16,529 nt of DNA from positions 1-16,529 of the forward strand of contig DATDQA010000122.1 in assembly GCA_035292505.1 (NCBI GenBank), written 5' to 3'. The notes beneath the pieces were generated by a model. It was given only the letters and a program-made list of their open reading frames with translations, was not told the origin of the DNA and ran no database searches. Below, piece after piece: positions 7,731 through 15,604 of the stretch (position 1 is its first letter; each line of letters opens with the position of its first letter). This DNA is from DATDQA01 sp035292505 (GTDB lineage: Bacteria > Bacteroidota > Bacteroidia > Chitinophagales > Saprospiraceae). The translations under genes were made by a program, and so were the position numbers.

Positions 7731-10700
7731 ATGGACACCCGACGCCTTATACCATTAATCTTATCTCACTTCATCCTGTCCTCAGTCGTCGCGCAGGTCT
7801 CCGTTCATGTGGTGGATCCAGTGCTTGAACCCGGTGAATCGACTGTTGTCGCAATAGAGGTGACTGATGTCATTCCCGAATGTATTATTCGGGTCTACGG
7901 AGTACATACGGAGACCCTGGTCCATTTCAAGGACACGACTTTACATATTCCTGCCGAATGGCCTGGAAATGTGCCGTTTGTCATTACATTACCGGTGCAG
8001 GCATTTCCTAATGTAGCTGCGGTGTGGGGGCAATATCTGATCGTTGCAGAAATTGTAGGAACAGAAGTCTTTCCTGAGATTATCTCCCTGTCTCCCGGAC
8101 AAGAATGCTCTGGTACAGTACCAACCGGTCATACCGAATCAGAGGTAACATTTTCTTGGGAAGCCAGAGGCGCTTTTACCTCGTTTGAAATTGTCTTTTA
8201 TGAAAACCCTTGCGGTAAATATCCCCCAGGGACTCCAACGACGCCAACGCCTACTCCGACGACACCAACAACTACAACTCCAACTACGCCGAGTACACCC
8301 TCTACTCCAACGACTCCTTCGGGTCCGACTACACCGACTTCACCGACAACGCCATCTCCTGACACGCCGACCGATCCTACCGATCCTGGTGATGATACCG
8401 GAGGTGGTGATTTGCCGCCCTTACCGCCTGGCTGGAGGTGGGGACCTAATGGTCCATACTGGACCGGAGAGCATCCACCTCAACCACCGGCGTTGCCTCC
8501 CGGATGGGAATGGGGTCCGTTGGGTCCACGATGGACAGGAAGCGGTCAGCCGGCGACAACAATGGTTATTGCTACCAGTCCGGTCGTCCCTTCAAATGAT
8601 TTCCAAACCGGTCTGCCGACTGTCTATTCGCAGACAGTAAATATCTCTGCCTTCCTTCAGCCAGGAGATGCATTTGTTTACCAGGTCTATGGTGTAACCG
8701 AAAGTTCCGGAGGGAATACTACAGGTGTTCTCAGCGAGACGATCTGCGACAGATACAGCCCTGTAAGTGGAGAGACCGGCGTACCTGTAGAGGATACTCC
8801 CTGTCCATATGCAGGGTGTACAGTAAGCCATGAGTGGGTCAAGAAAACTCCGATAAAAGTGACCAAGCCCATTGCCAATTATCCTACAGGTGAAGATTTG
8901 AAAGAGATGATCCCAGGAGCATGCGTCAGTTTTTCCGTGCTCGCAAATGACATGGATTTATTGAAACAGATATGTCAGGGTGACGCGAAGTGCGAGTCTA
9001 CAGAACCCGCCATAAAACGTATAGGTCCCATCGAGCACGGGATCAAATATGACTGGAAATTAGCTGGTGAAGGTGGATTAAAAGACGTTTGCCAGAACAC
9101 CATCTTCTATCAAACACCGGTAAAATTCAAAAAGAGTGAAAAGAAAGTCGCCAACATCGATGTAGAACTCAGTAATGTCGCAGGAAAGGCTCCCGATGAC
9201 CCGATCCATGGCAAGATCAAACTGACAATGACATTCATTGATTCCTGTAAGTGCATCAATACCGAAATCGAGATTGTGCAACCCGTCGAAATGAAATACG
9301 ACCTGGATTTTACAGAAAAAGAGGCGGTGTGTAATCCCAAAGCACCGGAATGGATAAATACCGCTGTCATTACCGGCAGTCTGACCATTCAAAAAGAACT
9401 CTGCCCCGGATCATTGACAATTCTTAAATCCGCTTACACAGATAGCGAAGAACTCAAACTTATCTGCGAAGCTCAAAGCTGTGGTATAGATGAAGAAAAA
9501 CTTATCCTCGACGACCCGTTGACATATGCATGGAGCGATGACGGCGCAGGTGGTAGCTTTCCTTTGGGAAGCACAGGGCCTTGTGTTCTCTACAAAGCTC
9601 CTGCAGAGGTAAAAAAGGTGCTCATCAAACTCAAGGTCAAAGACTCTAAGACTCAATTCCCGGATGGTGACAAAGATGATAAGGAGTATACCGAGATAAA
9701 GCAATTGCTGGATCTCACCGAAATCAATGTCAACGAAAAAGGTAAATTCAGCAATATCACGGTTGGTCATGCGCATAAGTTTACTCCTGTCCTGGATCCG
9801 AAAGCAGGAAAAATAAAGAAGATCATCTGGGAGCTGGATCTTGGAGGGCCAAATGGAAAAGTGCGGAAGGTATTGTGCAATCCGGATGGATTGACTCCTG
9901 AGACTGCAAGTTTAAAGTTTACCACGAAAGAAAAAGAGGAAGATCTCGAAGTGTCCTGGAAAATACACTCTCACATCCATGGGATCAAAGACCTGAAATG
10001 CAAGATCTACGGCGAGGGAGGAGGATGTAAGGATTGTTGTCTTTGTGAAGACGATAAATGGGAAAAGAGTGATTTCCTTGGCAGGGATTCATTGGAAAAA
10101 CAGCAGTTCAGATTGTTTTTTGAAAAGGAAGAATATAAAGACGACGGTAGAGTCGAGGATCTCACGAAAGTGCGGGCATTTGATGAATTCGGAGAGTTTA
10201 CAAATCTTCATGGAGAAAACGCAATCAATTGGTTTACCCATTGGAGTGCTTCGACGTATGGTACATGTCATCATGATCATATATTGAAAGATCCAAAAGT
10301 GAAGTTTAAGAAAACGTCGGAGTGGCTTGGACTTTATGAATCTGATAAAACTCTCATCTCCATGGCGATCGGTGCCGGTGAAAAACAGAAACGTGATAAG
10401 TGGACGGGTAAGGGATTTATTGAGAGCAGTGAAATGCGTTGGATTGATACAAAGCTCAAGTCACAACCTGCATATGACCTCAAAGGACATACCCTCGCGA
10501 ACAAGGTATACCTCCACGAAACCGGCCACTTTATGTCCATGACGAAGAATTGGAGAAAGGGAGAAGTCTGGCAGAAAGCATACGGAGACAGGACTACAAC
10601 AAATACAAAACGCCACGAATGGACTGCTTCTTCAAGCTCAAATGTCGAGGTCACCGTTGCGAAAATCGGCACGTATGGCCAGGCTCAGGCTGATGGTATT

Positions 10701-11183
10701 GATGTCATTCAGAAGTTTGATATCACGGTAATTCTCTACAATGGCACCGGTGCAAATCGAATAGTTGTCAAGAATGCAGTAATCAGAAGTGCATGGTTTG
10801 TCACAGGACCTACCTCTTTCACATGGACGGATAAGGAACACAAAAACGGAACGACAAAAGGCGATTTTGTTGTAAGAACTTTAACCGATCAATGGAGTCT
10901 CAGCAGCCTCAAACTGGAGGAATTTTCAAGGGCCAATGATCCGGATGAAGACTATGTACCAAATCAGGAAGAAGACAAGGTTGGTACGTCATGGCAACAC
11001 GTATTGACCCATCCCAATCATGCAAGGGGTAGCATGACTACAAGCAGTGGTCAACGCCAGATACCAGACCAGGAATTTTGGGCGGATCAATACGCGCTTG
11101 ATCAGCTGAATCTGATAACTCCTGGCAATCCTGGTAAGGACTGGGCGAACCCGGGAGCACAAACGGATCCGAAATATCAATGA
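7731..11183 (+). CDS. Exported modular metalloprotease-like protein (HETGH type)
   Basis: The 1150-residue product starts with a signal peptide (likely cleavage VVA-Q22). A beta domain (23-162), a Thr/Pro/Ser linker (166-222), a doublet of the Trp-Gly-Pro motif (228-270) and a second beta domain (275-360) follow. This whole N-terminal module is strongly similar to that of the protein at 12016-15600. Residues about 390-750 contain at least three diverged Ig-like units (W-x-x-x-G-x-G..YxxP..VxIxLxV pattern). A Cys cluster lies at 757-772. The zinc motif HETGH is at 929-933; a candidate third ligand is Glu1115 in QEFWADQYA, 182 residues later, behind a beta-rich insert and an acidic DPDEDYVPNQEED Ca-binding-like stretch. 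This suggests a gluzincin-type protease with an inserted domain; substrate is unknown. No type IX sorting domain is seen at the C-terminus. The next gene overlaps its stop codon. Confidence 0.8.
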   Translation: MDTRRLIPLILSHFILSSVVAQVSVHVVDPVLEPGESTVVAIEVTDVIPECIIRVYGVHTETLVHFKDTTLHIPAEWPGNVPFVITLPVQAFPNVAAVWGQYLIVAEIVGTEVFPEIISLSPGQECSGTVPTGHTESEVTFSWEARGAFTSFEIVFYENPCGKYPPGTPTTPTPTPTTPTTTTPTTPSTPSTPTTPSGPTTPTSPTTPSPDTPTDPTDPGDDTGGGDLPPLPPGWRWGPNGPYWTGEHPPQPPALPPGWEWGPLGPRWTGSGQPATTMVIATSPVVPSNDFQTGLPTVYSQTVNISAFLQPGDAFVYQVYGVTESSGGNTTGVLSETICDRYSPVSGETGVPVEDTPCPYAGCTVSHEWVKKTPIKVTKPIANYPTGEDLKEMIPGACVSFSVLANDMDLLKQICQGDAKCESTEPAIKRIGPIEHGIKYDWKLAGEGGLKDVCQNTIFYQTPVKFKKSEKKVANIDVELSNVAGKAPDDPIHGKIKLTMTFIDSCKCINTEIEIVQPVEMKYDLDFTEKEAVCNPKAPEWINTAVITGSLTIQKELCPGSLTILKSAYTDSEELKLICEAQSCGIDEEKLILDDPLTYAWSDDGAGGSFPLGSTGPCVLYKAPAEVKKVLIKLKVKDSKTQFPDGDKDDKEYTEIKQLLDLTEINVNEKGKFSNITVGHAHKFTPVLDPKAGKIKKIIWELDLGGPNGKVRKVLCNPDGLTPETASLKFTTKEKEEDLEVSWKIHSHIHGIKDLKCKIYGEGGGCKDCCLCEDDKWEKSDFLGRDSLEKQQFRLFFEKEEYKDDGRVEDLTKVRAFDEFGEFTNLHGENAINWFTHWSASTYGTCHHDHILKDPKVKFKKTSEWLGLYESDKTLISMAIGAGEKQKRDKWTGKGFIESSEMRWIDTKLKSQPAYDLKGHTLANKVYLHETGHFMSMTKNWRKGEVWQKAYGDRTTTNTKRHEWTASSSSNVEVTVAKIGTYGQAQADGIDVIQKFDITVILYNGTGANRIVVKNAVIRSAWFVTGPTSFTWTDKEHKNGTTKGDFVVRTLTDQWSLSSLKLEEFSRANDPDEDYVPNQEEDKVGTSWQHVLTHPNHARGSMTTSSGQRQIPDQEFWADQYALDQLNLITPGNPGKDWANPGAQTDPKYQ
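8226..8396 (+). repeat. Thr/Pro/Ser low-complexity linker (first protease)
   Basis: Residues 166-222 are almost only Thr, Pro and Ser with a closing Asp-Pro-Thr-Asp-Pro run. It separates the first beta domain from the Trp-Gly-Pro motif doublet. Such linkers in exported Bacteroidota proteins are extended and often O-glycosylated. Its DNA is a degenerate ACN-CCN array, a product of the amino-acid composition. Confidence 0.85.
8412..8540 (+). repeat. Doublet of a Trp-Gly-Pro motif (first protease)
   Basis: Residues 228-270 hold two copies of a short unit, LPPGWRWGPNGPYWTG and LPPGWEWGPLGPRWTG, joined by a Pro-rich spacer. The same doublet occurs in the paralogue at 12715-12843. I do not recognise it as a named domain. 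The spacing of tryptophans and prolines suggests a small binding or packing motif. Confidence 0.75.
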
Positions 11184-11971
11184 TGTCCGTGAAAAATCCA
11201 GCAATGAAAATTCAGTATTACAGATATGGCTTCCTCCTCAAAACACTCGTCTGTTTAGTGATGAGTTTATCCATGCTACAGGATTGCCATGCTCAGGGTG
11301 TACTAACCGATAGCTTGTATTGGGTACAAGACACCATACTTGACCGGCGTATTGACACAATCGGCTTGAATGCAATCAGGAAGCAGATCTACTCCGGAAT
11401 CCGTAAAGCAATTAAATTTTCAAAGAAGCCAGACTCTTACCTGCAACCAGACAGCATTGAACACTGGAATTTATGGATGCGCTGGGCAGTAATACTCAAT
11501 GATAAGCAAGGGCTAAAACTGATAAATGATCTCCTTCTGCGCCTGCAAAATAGTCAGCATGGCGATTGGCAGTATTATTTTGAATTTATGACACTGTGGG
11601 CGGCTTATGAAGGGCGTGTCAAAGGATATAGCATTGCGAAAAAATCAGAAGTTGTTCTTTCGCATTTCAACAACGGGAATCCGATAGAAAATGATTTCTA
11701 CGAACAGCGCTTGCTGGATCTCGGTACTGTCGGTATACCGCATATCCTTGCCTGGGCGAGATTACATTTAATATCAAGGATGAGTGAACTTGACCATGAA
11801 ATGTTATCTGAAGCAGATCTCGCCTTTCCACGCCTATACAACCGGTTTGTCATTGTCTTCTCTAGTATGATCAACAGCGAGAATCAAAAATTGATCAAGG
11901 TGCTCCTTGCAGAGGATGATCTACATGTACAGCGATTCGCAAAGGATGTGCTTGATGCTGCCGGGTATTGA
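11180..11971 (+). CDS. Exported helical protein coupled to the first protease gene
   Basis: The 263-residue product overlaps the preceding stop by four bases (ATGA), a classic arrangement for translational coupling. An alternative ATG at 11204 gives a tidier signal peptide of 30 residues. Either way the hydrophobic core FLLKTLVCLVMSLSML and the CHA-Q site predict export by signal peptidase I. The mature part is mostly helical (for example 94-128 and 195-263) and ends in a HEAT-like VQRFAKDVLDAAG helix. I do not recognise a family. Immediate coupling to a large exported protease suggests a dedicated partner: inhibitor, chaperone or substrate adaptor. That role is inferred from position only. 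It has no sequence similarity to the protein that follows the second protease. Confidence 0.75.
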   Translation: MMSVKNPAMKIQYYRYGFLLKTLVCLVMSLSMLQDCHAQGVLTDSLYWVQDTILDRRIDTIGLNAIRKQIYSGIRKAIKFSKKPDSYLQPDSIEHWNLWMRWAVILNDKQGLKLINDLLLRLQNSQHGDWQYYFEFMTLWAAYEGRVKGYSIAKKSEVVLSHFNNGNPIENDFYEQRLLDLGTVGIPHILAWARLHLISRMSELDHEMLSEADLAFPRLYNRFVIVFSSMINSENQKLIKVLLAEDDLHVQRFAKDVLDAAGY

Positions 11972-12015
11972 ATACGCAACTTGAATAAGAAAGTCGATCA
12001 AAACAGAATATTTCG

Positions 12016-15000
12016 ATGAACTCCCGACGTTGCATCCTTTTGGCATTATGTGTGCAGCTAACTTCTGTTGCGATCGGTCAGGTTTCAGTGCAAATTGCAG
12101 ATCCGATCCTGGAACCAGGTGAATCTACTGTCGTCGTTATTCAGGTTTCTGATGCGATCCCGGAGTGTGTGCTTCAGGTATATGGTGTACATACGGCGGC
12201 GCTTGTTCATTTTAAAGACACAACTGTTCGTATTCCAAATGATTGGCCGAATGACCTACCCTTTCTCATCACATTACCGGTGCAGGCATTGCCGAATGTT
12301 GCCGTGGTGTGGGGACAATATCTCATTGTCGCTGAAATTGAAGGGACGACTGAAGTTCTGGAGCTCATTGCGATATCCCCGGGAGACCCATGTTCGGGTA
12401 GTGTACCTGTAGGTGAGTCCACACCGATGCTGACATTCGAATGGCAGGCTACGGGTCCGTTTACACAATTCGAAGTCGTCATCTCTGAAAACCCTTGCGG
12501 CAAGCATCCCCCTCCAACGACTCCAACTCCATCTACTCCGACTACTACAACAGCGACTCCTACAATCACACCAACCACTCCATCTACTACTCCTACAACA
12601 CCAAGCACTCCATCTGGACCAACAACACCTAGCGGTCCGGCTGTGCCAACACCACCTAGTCCTGATGATCCTACCGATCCCACTGATCCTGATTCACCGA
12701 CAGGTGACGGCGATCTACCTCCTTTACCTCCTGGATGGGAATGGGGTCCCAACGGTCCATATTGGACAGGTGAACATCCACCTGAACCACCAGCGCTTCC
12801 TCCCGGATGGGAATGGGGGCCGTTGTACCCTCATTGGACTGGTATTGGCACTCCGGCCGATGCAGCTATTATCACCACAAGCGAAGTTGTTGCCGCCGGA
12901 GATTTGCAGGAATCCATCCCGCAGACTTATTCAATTACTATTGATGTATCGTCATTTCTAAACCCGGGAGATGCATTTGTGTACCAGGTATATGGTGTGG
13001 CAGAAACATCCGATGGCAACACTTCGGGTGTGCTCAGTGAAACAATGTGCGATCGATACAGCCCGGAAGATCATGAGACAGGGGTACCCGTTGAAGATAC
13101 GCCATGCCCGGAGCCGATATGTGACATAACACCGAATCTATTGGTTGATCCAGCAATGAATGGCGGTCTCAAACGTGATTTCAAAGTGTCTGGTTTGCGC
13201 ATGCGACGTGATGACTTCCTTGCGCTTGGAGCAGAAGGCAAAGACTATGATCAATTGGAATGGGAATGCATACCATCAGAGAACTGTCCCGAAACACGAA
13301 GTAAAAAAACTATACCACTCACTGGACGTGTGAAATATCGCTGGGAAATCATAAGCGGGGAAGGGAATTTAGTTCAACTCGGATGCCTGCCTGTTATCAT
13401 GATTGACGAAGGTGAACATGTCATCTTTCAACCACCTTATGTACCAGTACCTGCCAACACAAGCAATCCTGAACGAAAGGAAACCGTCATCAAACTCCAA
13501 ATCATCGATGACAACCCGACACAACCTCAGGACAATACCGTCGATCGCAACATAACTATTACCACTGAACGCAGAAAAGGCGACAACACGGAAGACTATT
13601 ACTACATGACGGTAAGATCTGACGACTATACTCTACCGACAGCTCCTGGCGTCAGGATAGAAAATGGCACTTGCATAGCTCAGGGTCCGGTCTGGACGAA
13701 TCCGAACGACCTTATTGTGCCCGTAGAACAAAAACCCGCCGTGACAGATAACGATAAGATGGTTGTAGGTCAATGGATGCGCCTCCTTGCCTCAGATCAA
13801 CGCGATAATGATCACGTGACCGTCAACTGCAATTCAGAAGATTGTGAAGATTCCGCGCATGAACAAGACTTTGAAGACAATGTGCACTGGACATGGGAGA
13901 TCAAGACCACTGGTGATGCCGGAAAATTTGTGAATGGAGCTGAAGCAGGGGATCGTACAACTACGATCACAGCCCGCTATGTCATTTATGAAGCTCCAAC
14001 AAAAATCGCTGATAACCGGCCCTATCTTGATGTGGATATTGAAATCGAAGTCTTCAATCCGGAAGCCTTGCAAATCGTAGATACCAGACCTGCAAAACGC
14101 AGATTCACTCTGCGTATTTACAAGTCCGGTATTGAGCTGGACAGGACACCGGCAGCTTGGTTGCCAACAAAAGACACGTTCGTTGATCTCACGTCAAAAC
14201 TCAAATACAACGATGGGCAGAATTGGCAGGATGGACTTGCGCATATGTGCCGCATTCATTTCTTTGAGTTGGATAGTGTCACGATGGAAAAAGGATATTG
14301 TAGTAATGCTCCGGCGGAGAACACAGCAAATAGATGTTTTGACCTGCGTCTTAAGACAGAAAACACGCATGAAGCATTCACTAAGAGCAGTAAGCCAAAC
14401 AGACCTACCAGTAGCGATTGCCGCGTATACCGGGAGTACCTTGTAGAAGCGAGGACTCAAAAACCGGAAAGAGAATATACTCTGAAGGCTTATTCAGAAG
14501 ACTATGGCGGATTCGGGACTTTGCTCAGTCACGGAAACATTAATATTTACAATCCGGCAAGACAAAAAGATGTAAGACCCGTGTATATCTCTATCCCGCA
14601 TGAAGAGAATGATCACCCTGCTGGTCGGCAGCGAAGAACCGTTTATGAAGACAATAGAGTGACAATACCGAGAGATATTGATGAAAATCACATCGCTGAC
14701 AATGGATGGCGGGCGAGTGTCGGGAATGGACGCCAGCGAGATCCTGCTGATGTAGATGTCGATGAAGATAATCAACCGGCGTGCGATGGATATGATTCTG
14801 ACGGCTATACCGGATATGAAGAATATCGTGGCTTTGATGTGGTAGAACCACGCGCAGAACATGTGCGTACAGACATGACTCGCAAAGATCTCATGATCTG
14901 GAATGAAGCTGCATTCAATGTGGGGAGGTTTAGAGATCAGTCCGGTCTCACTGTGCACATCGTAGGCAGGGACAATCTTTATCACCGCTCCAATAGATAC

Positions 15001-15600
15001 TGGTCAAATTTTAATTCTCCGACCTTTGGAGATTACCAACAGGCAGGTTTGAGGTTGTGTGAGGGGAGCGCAAGTAATTGTCCTGGTCGATCCAGTGTGC
15101 TGGGTGTGGCAAACACGCTTACCGAAGCTCCGGCTCCTCCCAACTGGGTCAAAAATGTCGCGGTGTACAGACGTCGTATAGAAAATCTGGGGTTGGTGGA
15201 AGATGGTTTTCTTACCTATGATGACAAATCCCAGGCAGTTGTTGCACATGAGCTCGGGCATGCGATCAACACCTATCACCATGGTGAGGGTACTGGCTCC
15301 GGAGATAATATCAATTATGATGTCTTTCATGGGCCACGGAGCGGTAATGTGAGTTGTATTATGCGGTATGACAATAAGACTGTCGTAGCCTGTCAGAATT
15401 TGGATGAGAGAGAAATAATTGTCGGAGGTCGACGAAGACGTGCCCGTGTAGAACCCACAGGGTCTATCTTTTGTACAAATGGGAATGGCACAGGCTACAA
15501 TGCCAACGATCAGTGTTTTGGACACTGTGCAACAGGACGGGGTAATTGCCTGCACCAGTTTCGCGTTTCAGGAAGGGAACAGAATTATCCAACTCGATGA
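12016..15600 (+). CDS. Exported modular metzincin-type metalloprotease
   Basis: The 1194-residue product has a signal peptide (likely cleavage AIG-Q22), a beta domain (23-162), a Thr/Pro linker (165-228), the Trp-Gly-Pro motif doublet (234-276) and a second beta domain (281-367). All of these are paralogous to the protein at 7731. Diverged Ig-like units follow (about 385-700). A Ca-binding-like acidic stretch DVDVDEDNQPACDGYDSDG (912-930) leads into GYEEYRGFDV and the catalytic region. The zinc motif HELGHAINTYHH (1078-1089) fits the metzincin pattern HExxHxxNxxH, with Asn where most members have Gly. The Met-turn is SCIMRYD (1113-1119). A Cys-rich tail (1153-1178, with GRGNC at 1174-1178) resembles the end of a known bacterial metzincin group, as I recall it. 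It should cut proteins outside the cytoplasm; the substrate is unknown. The gene follows the 263-residue partner after 44 bases. Confidence 0.85.
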   Translation: MNSRRCILLALCVQLTSVAIGQVSVQIADPILEPGESTVVVIQVSDAIPECVLQVYGVHTAALVHFKDTTVRIPNDWPNDLPFLITLPVQALPNVAVVWGQYLIVAEIEGTTEVLELIAISPGDPCSGSVPVGESTPMLTFEWQATGPFTQFEVVISENPCGKHPPPTTPTPSTPTTTTATPTITPTTPSTTPTTPSTPSGPTTPSGPAVPTPPSPDDPTDPTDPDSPTGDGDLPPLPPGWEWGPNGPYWTGEHPPEPPALPPGWEWGPLYPHWTGIGTPADAAIITTSEVVAAGDLQESIPQTYSITIDVSSFLNPGDAFVYQVYGVAETSDGNTSGVLSETMCDRYSPEDHETGVPVEDTPCPEPICDITPNLLVDPAMNGGLKRDFKVSGLRMRRDDFLALGAEGKDYDQLEWECIPSENCPETRSKKTIPLTGRVKYRWEIISGEGNLVQLGCLPVIMIDEGEHVIFQPPYVPVPANTSNPERKETVIKLQIIDDNPTQPQDNTVDRNITITTERRKGDNTEDYYYMTVRSDDYTLPTAPGVRIENGTCIAQGPVWTNPNDLIVPVEQKPAVTDNDKMVVGQWMRLLASDQRDNDHVTVNCNSEDCEDSAHEQDFEDNVHWTWEIKTTGDAGKFVNGAEAGDRTTTITARYVIYEAPTKIADNRPYLDVDIEIEVFNPEALQIVDTRPAKRRFTLRIYKSGIELDRTPAAWLPTKDTFVDLTSKLKYNDGQNWQDGLAHMCRIHFFELDSVTMEKGYCSNAPAENTANRCFDLRLKTENTHEAFTKSSKPNRPTSSDCRVYREYLVEARTQKPEREYTLKAYSEDYGGFGTLLSHGNINIYNPARQKDVRPVYISIPHEENDHPAGRQRRTVYEDNRVTIPRDIDENHIADNGWRASVGNGRQRDPADVDVDEDNQPACDGYDSDGYTGYEEYRGFDVVEPRAEHVRTDMTRKDLMIWNEAAFNVGRFRDQSGLTVHIVGRDNLYHRSNRYWSNFNSPTFGDYQQAGLRLCEGSASNCPGRSSVLGVANTLTEAPAPPNWVKNVAVYRRRIENLGLVEDGFLTYDDKSQAVVAHELGHAINTYHHGEGTGSGDNINYDVFHGPRSGNVSCIMRYDNKTVVACQNLDEREIIVGGRRRRARVEPTGSIFCTNGNGTGYNANDQCFGHCATGRGNCLHQFRVSGREQNYPTR
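12508..12699 (+). repeat. Thr/Pro/Ser low-complexity linker (second protease)
   Basis: Residues 165-228 are a Thr/Pro/Ser run ending in Asp-Pro-Thr-Asp-Pro, as in the paralogue. Length and exact sequence differ, although the flanking domains are conserved, as expected for a flexible spacer. Confidence 0.85.
12715..12843 (+). repeat. Doublet of a Trp-Gly-Pro motif (second protease)
   Basis: Residues 234-276 contain LPPGWEWGPNGPYWTG and LPPGWEWGPLYPHWTG with a Pro-rich spacer. They are nearly identical to the doublet in the first protease even though synonymous codons differ. This indicates selection on the protein sequence. Confidence 0.75.
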
Positions 15601-15604
15601 AGCT

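Noticed and set aside
8226..8396. Possible microsatellite or CRISPR-like array
   Set aside because: The periodicity comes from Thr-Pro codons in frame; there are no identical repeats with unique spacers.
12207..12752. Minus-strand open frame of 181 codons rich in Gly and Val
   Set aside because: It is the mirror of the Thr/Pro linker on the plus strand; the low-complexity DNA leaves the opposite frame open.
15004..15555. Minus-strand open frame of 183 codons
   Set aside because: It lies entirely opposite the metzincin catalytic domain, whose motifs show the plus strand to be coding.
15479..15604. N-terminal extension of the TPR-like protein
   Set aside because: The extra 42 residues overlap the metzincin gene, and the signal peptide begins exactly at ATG 15605.
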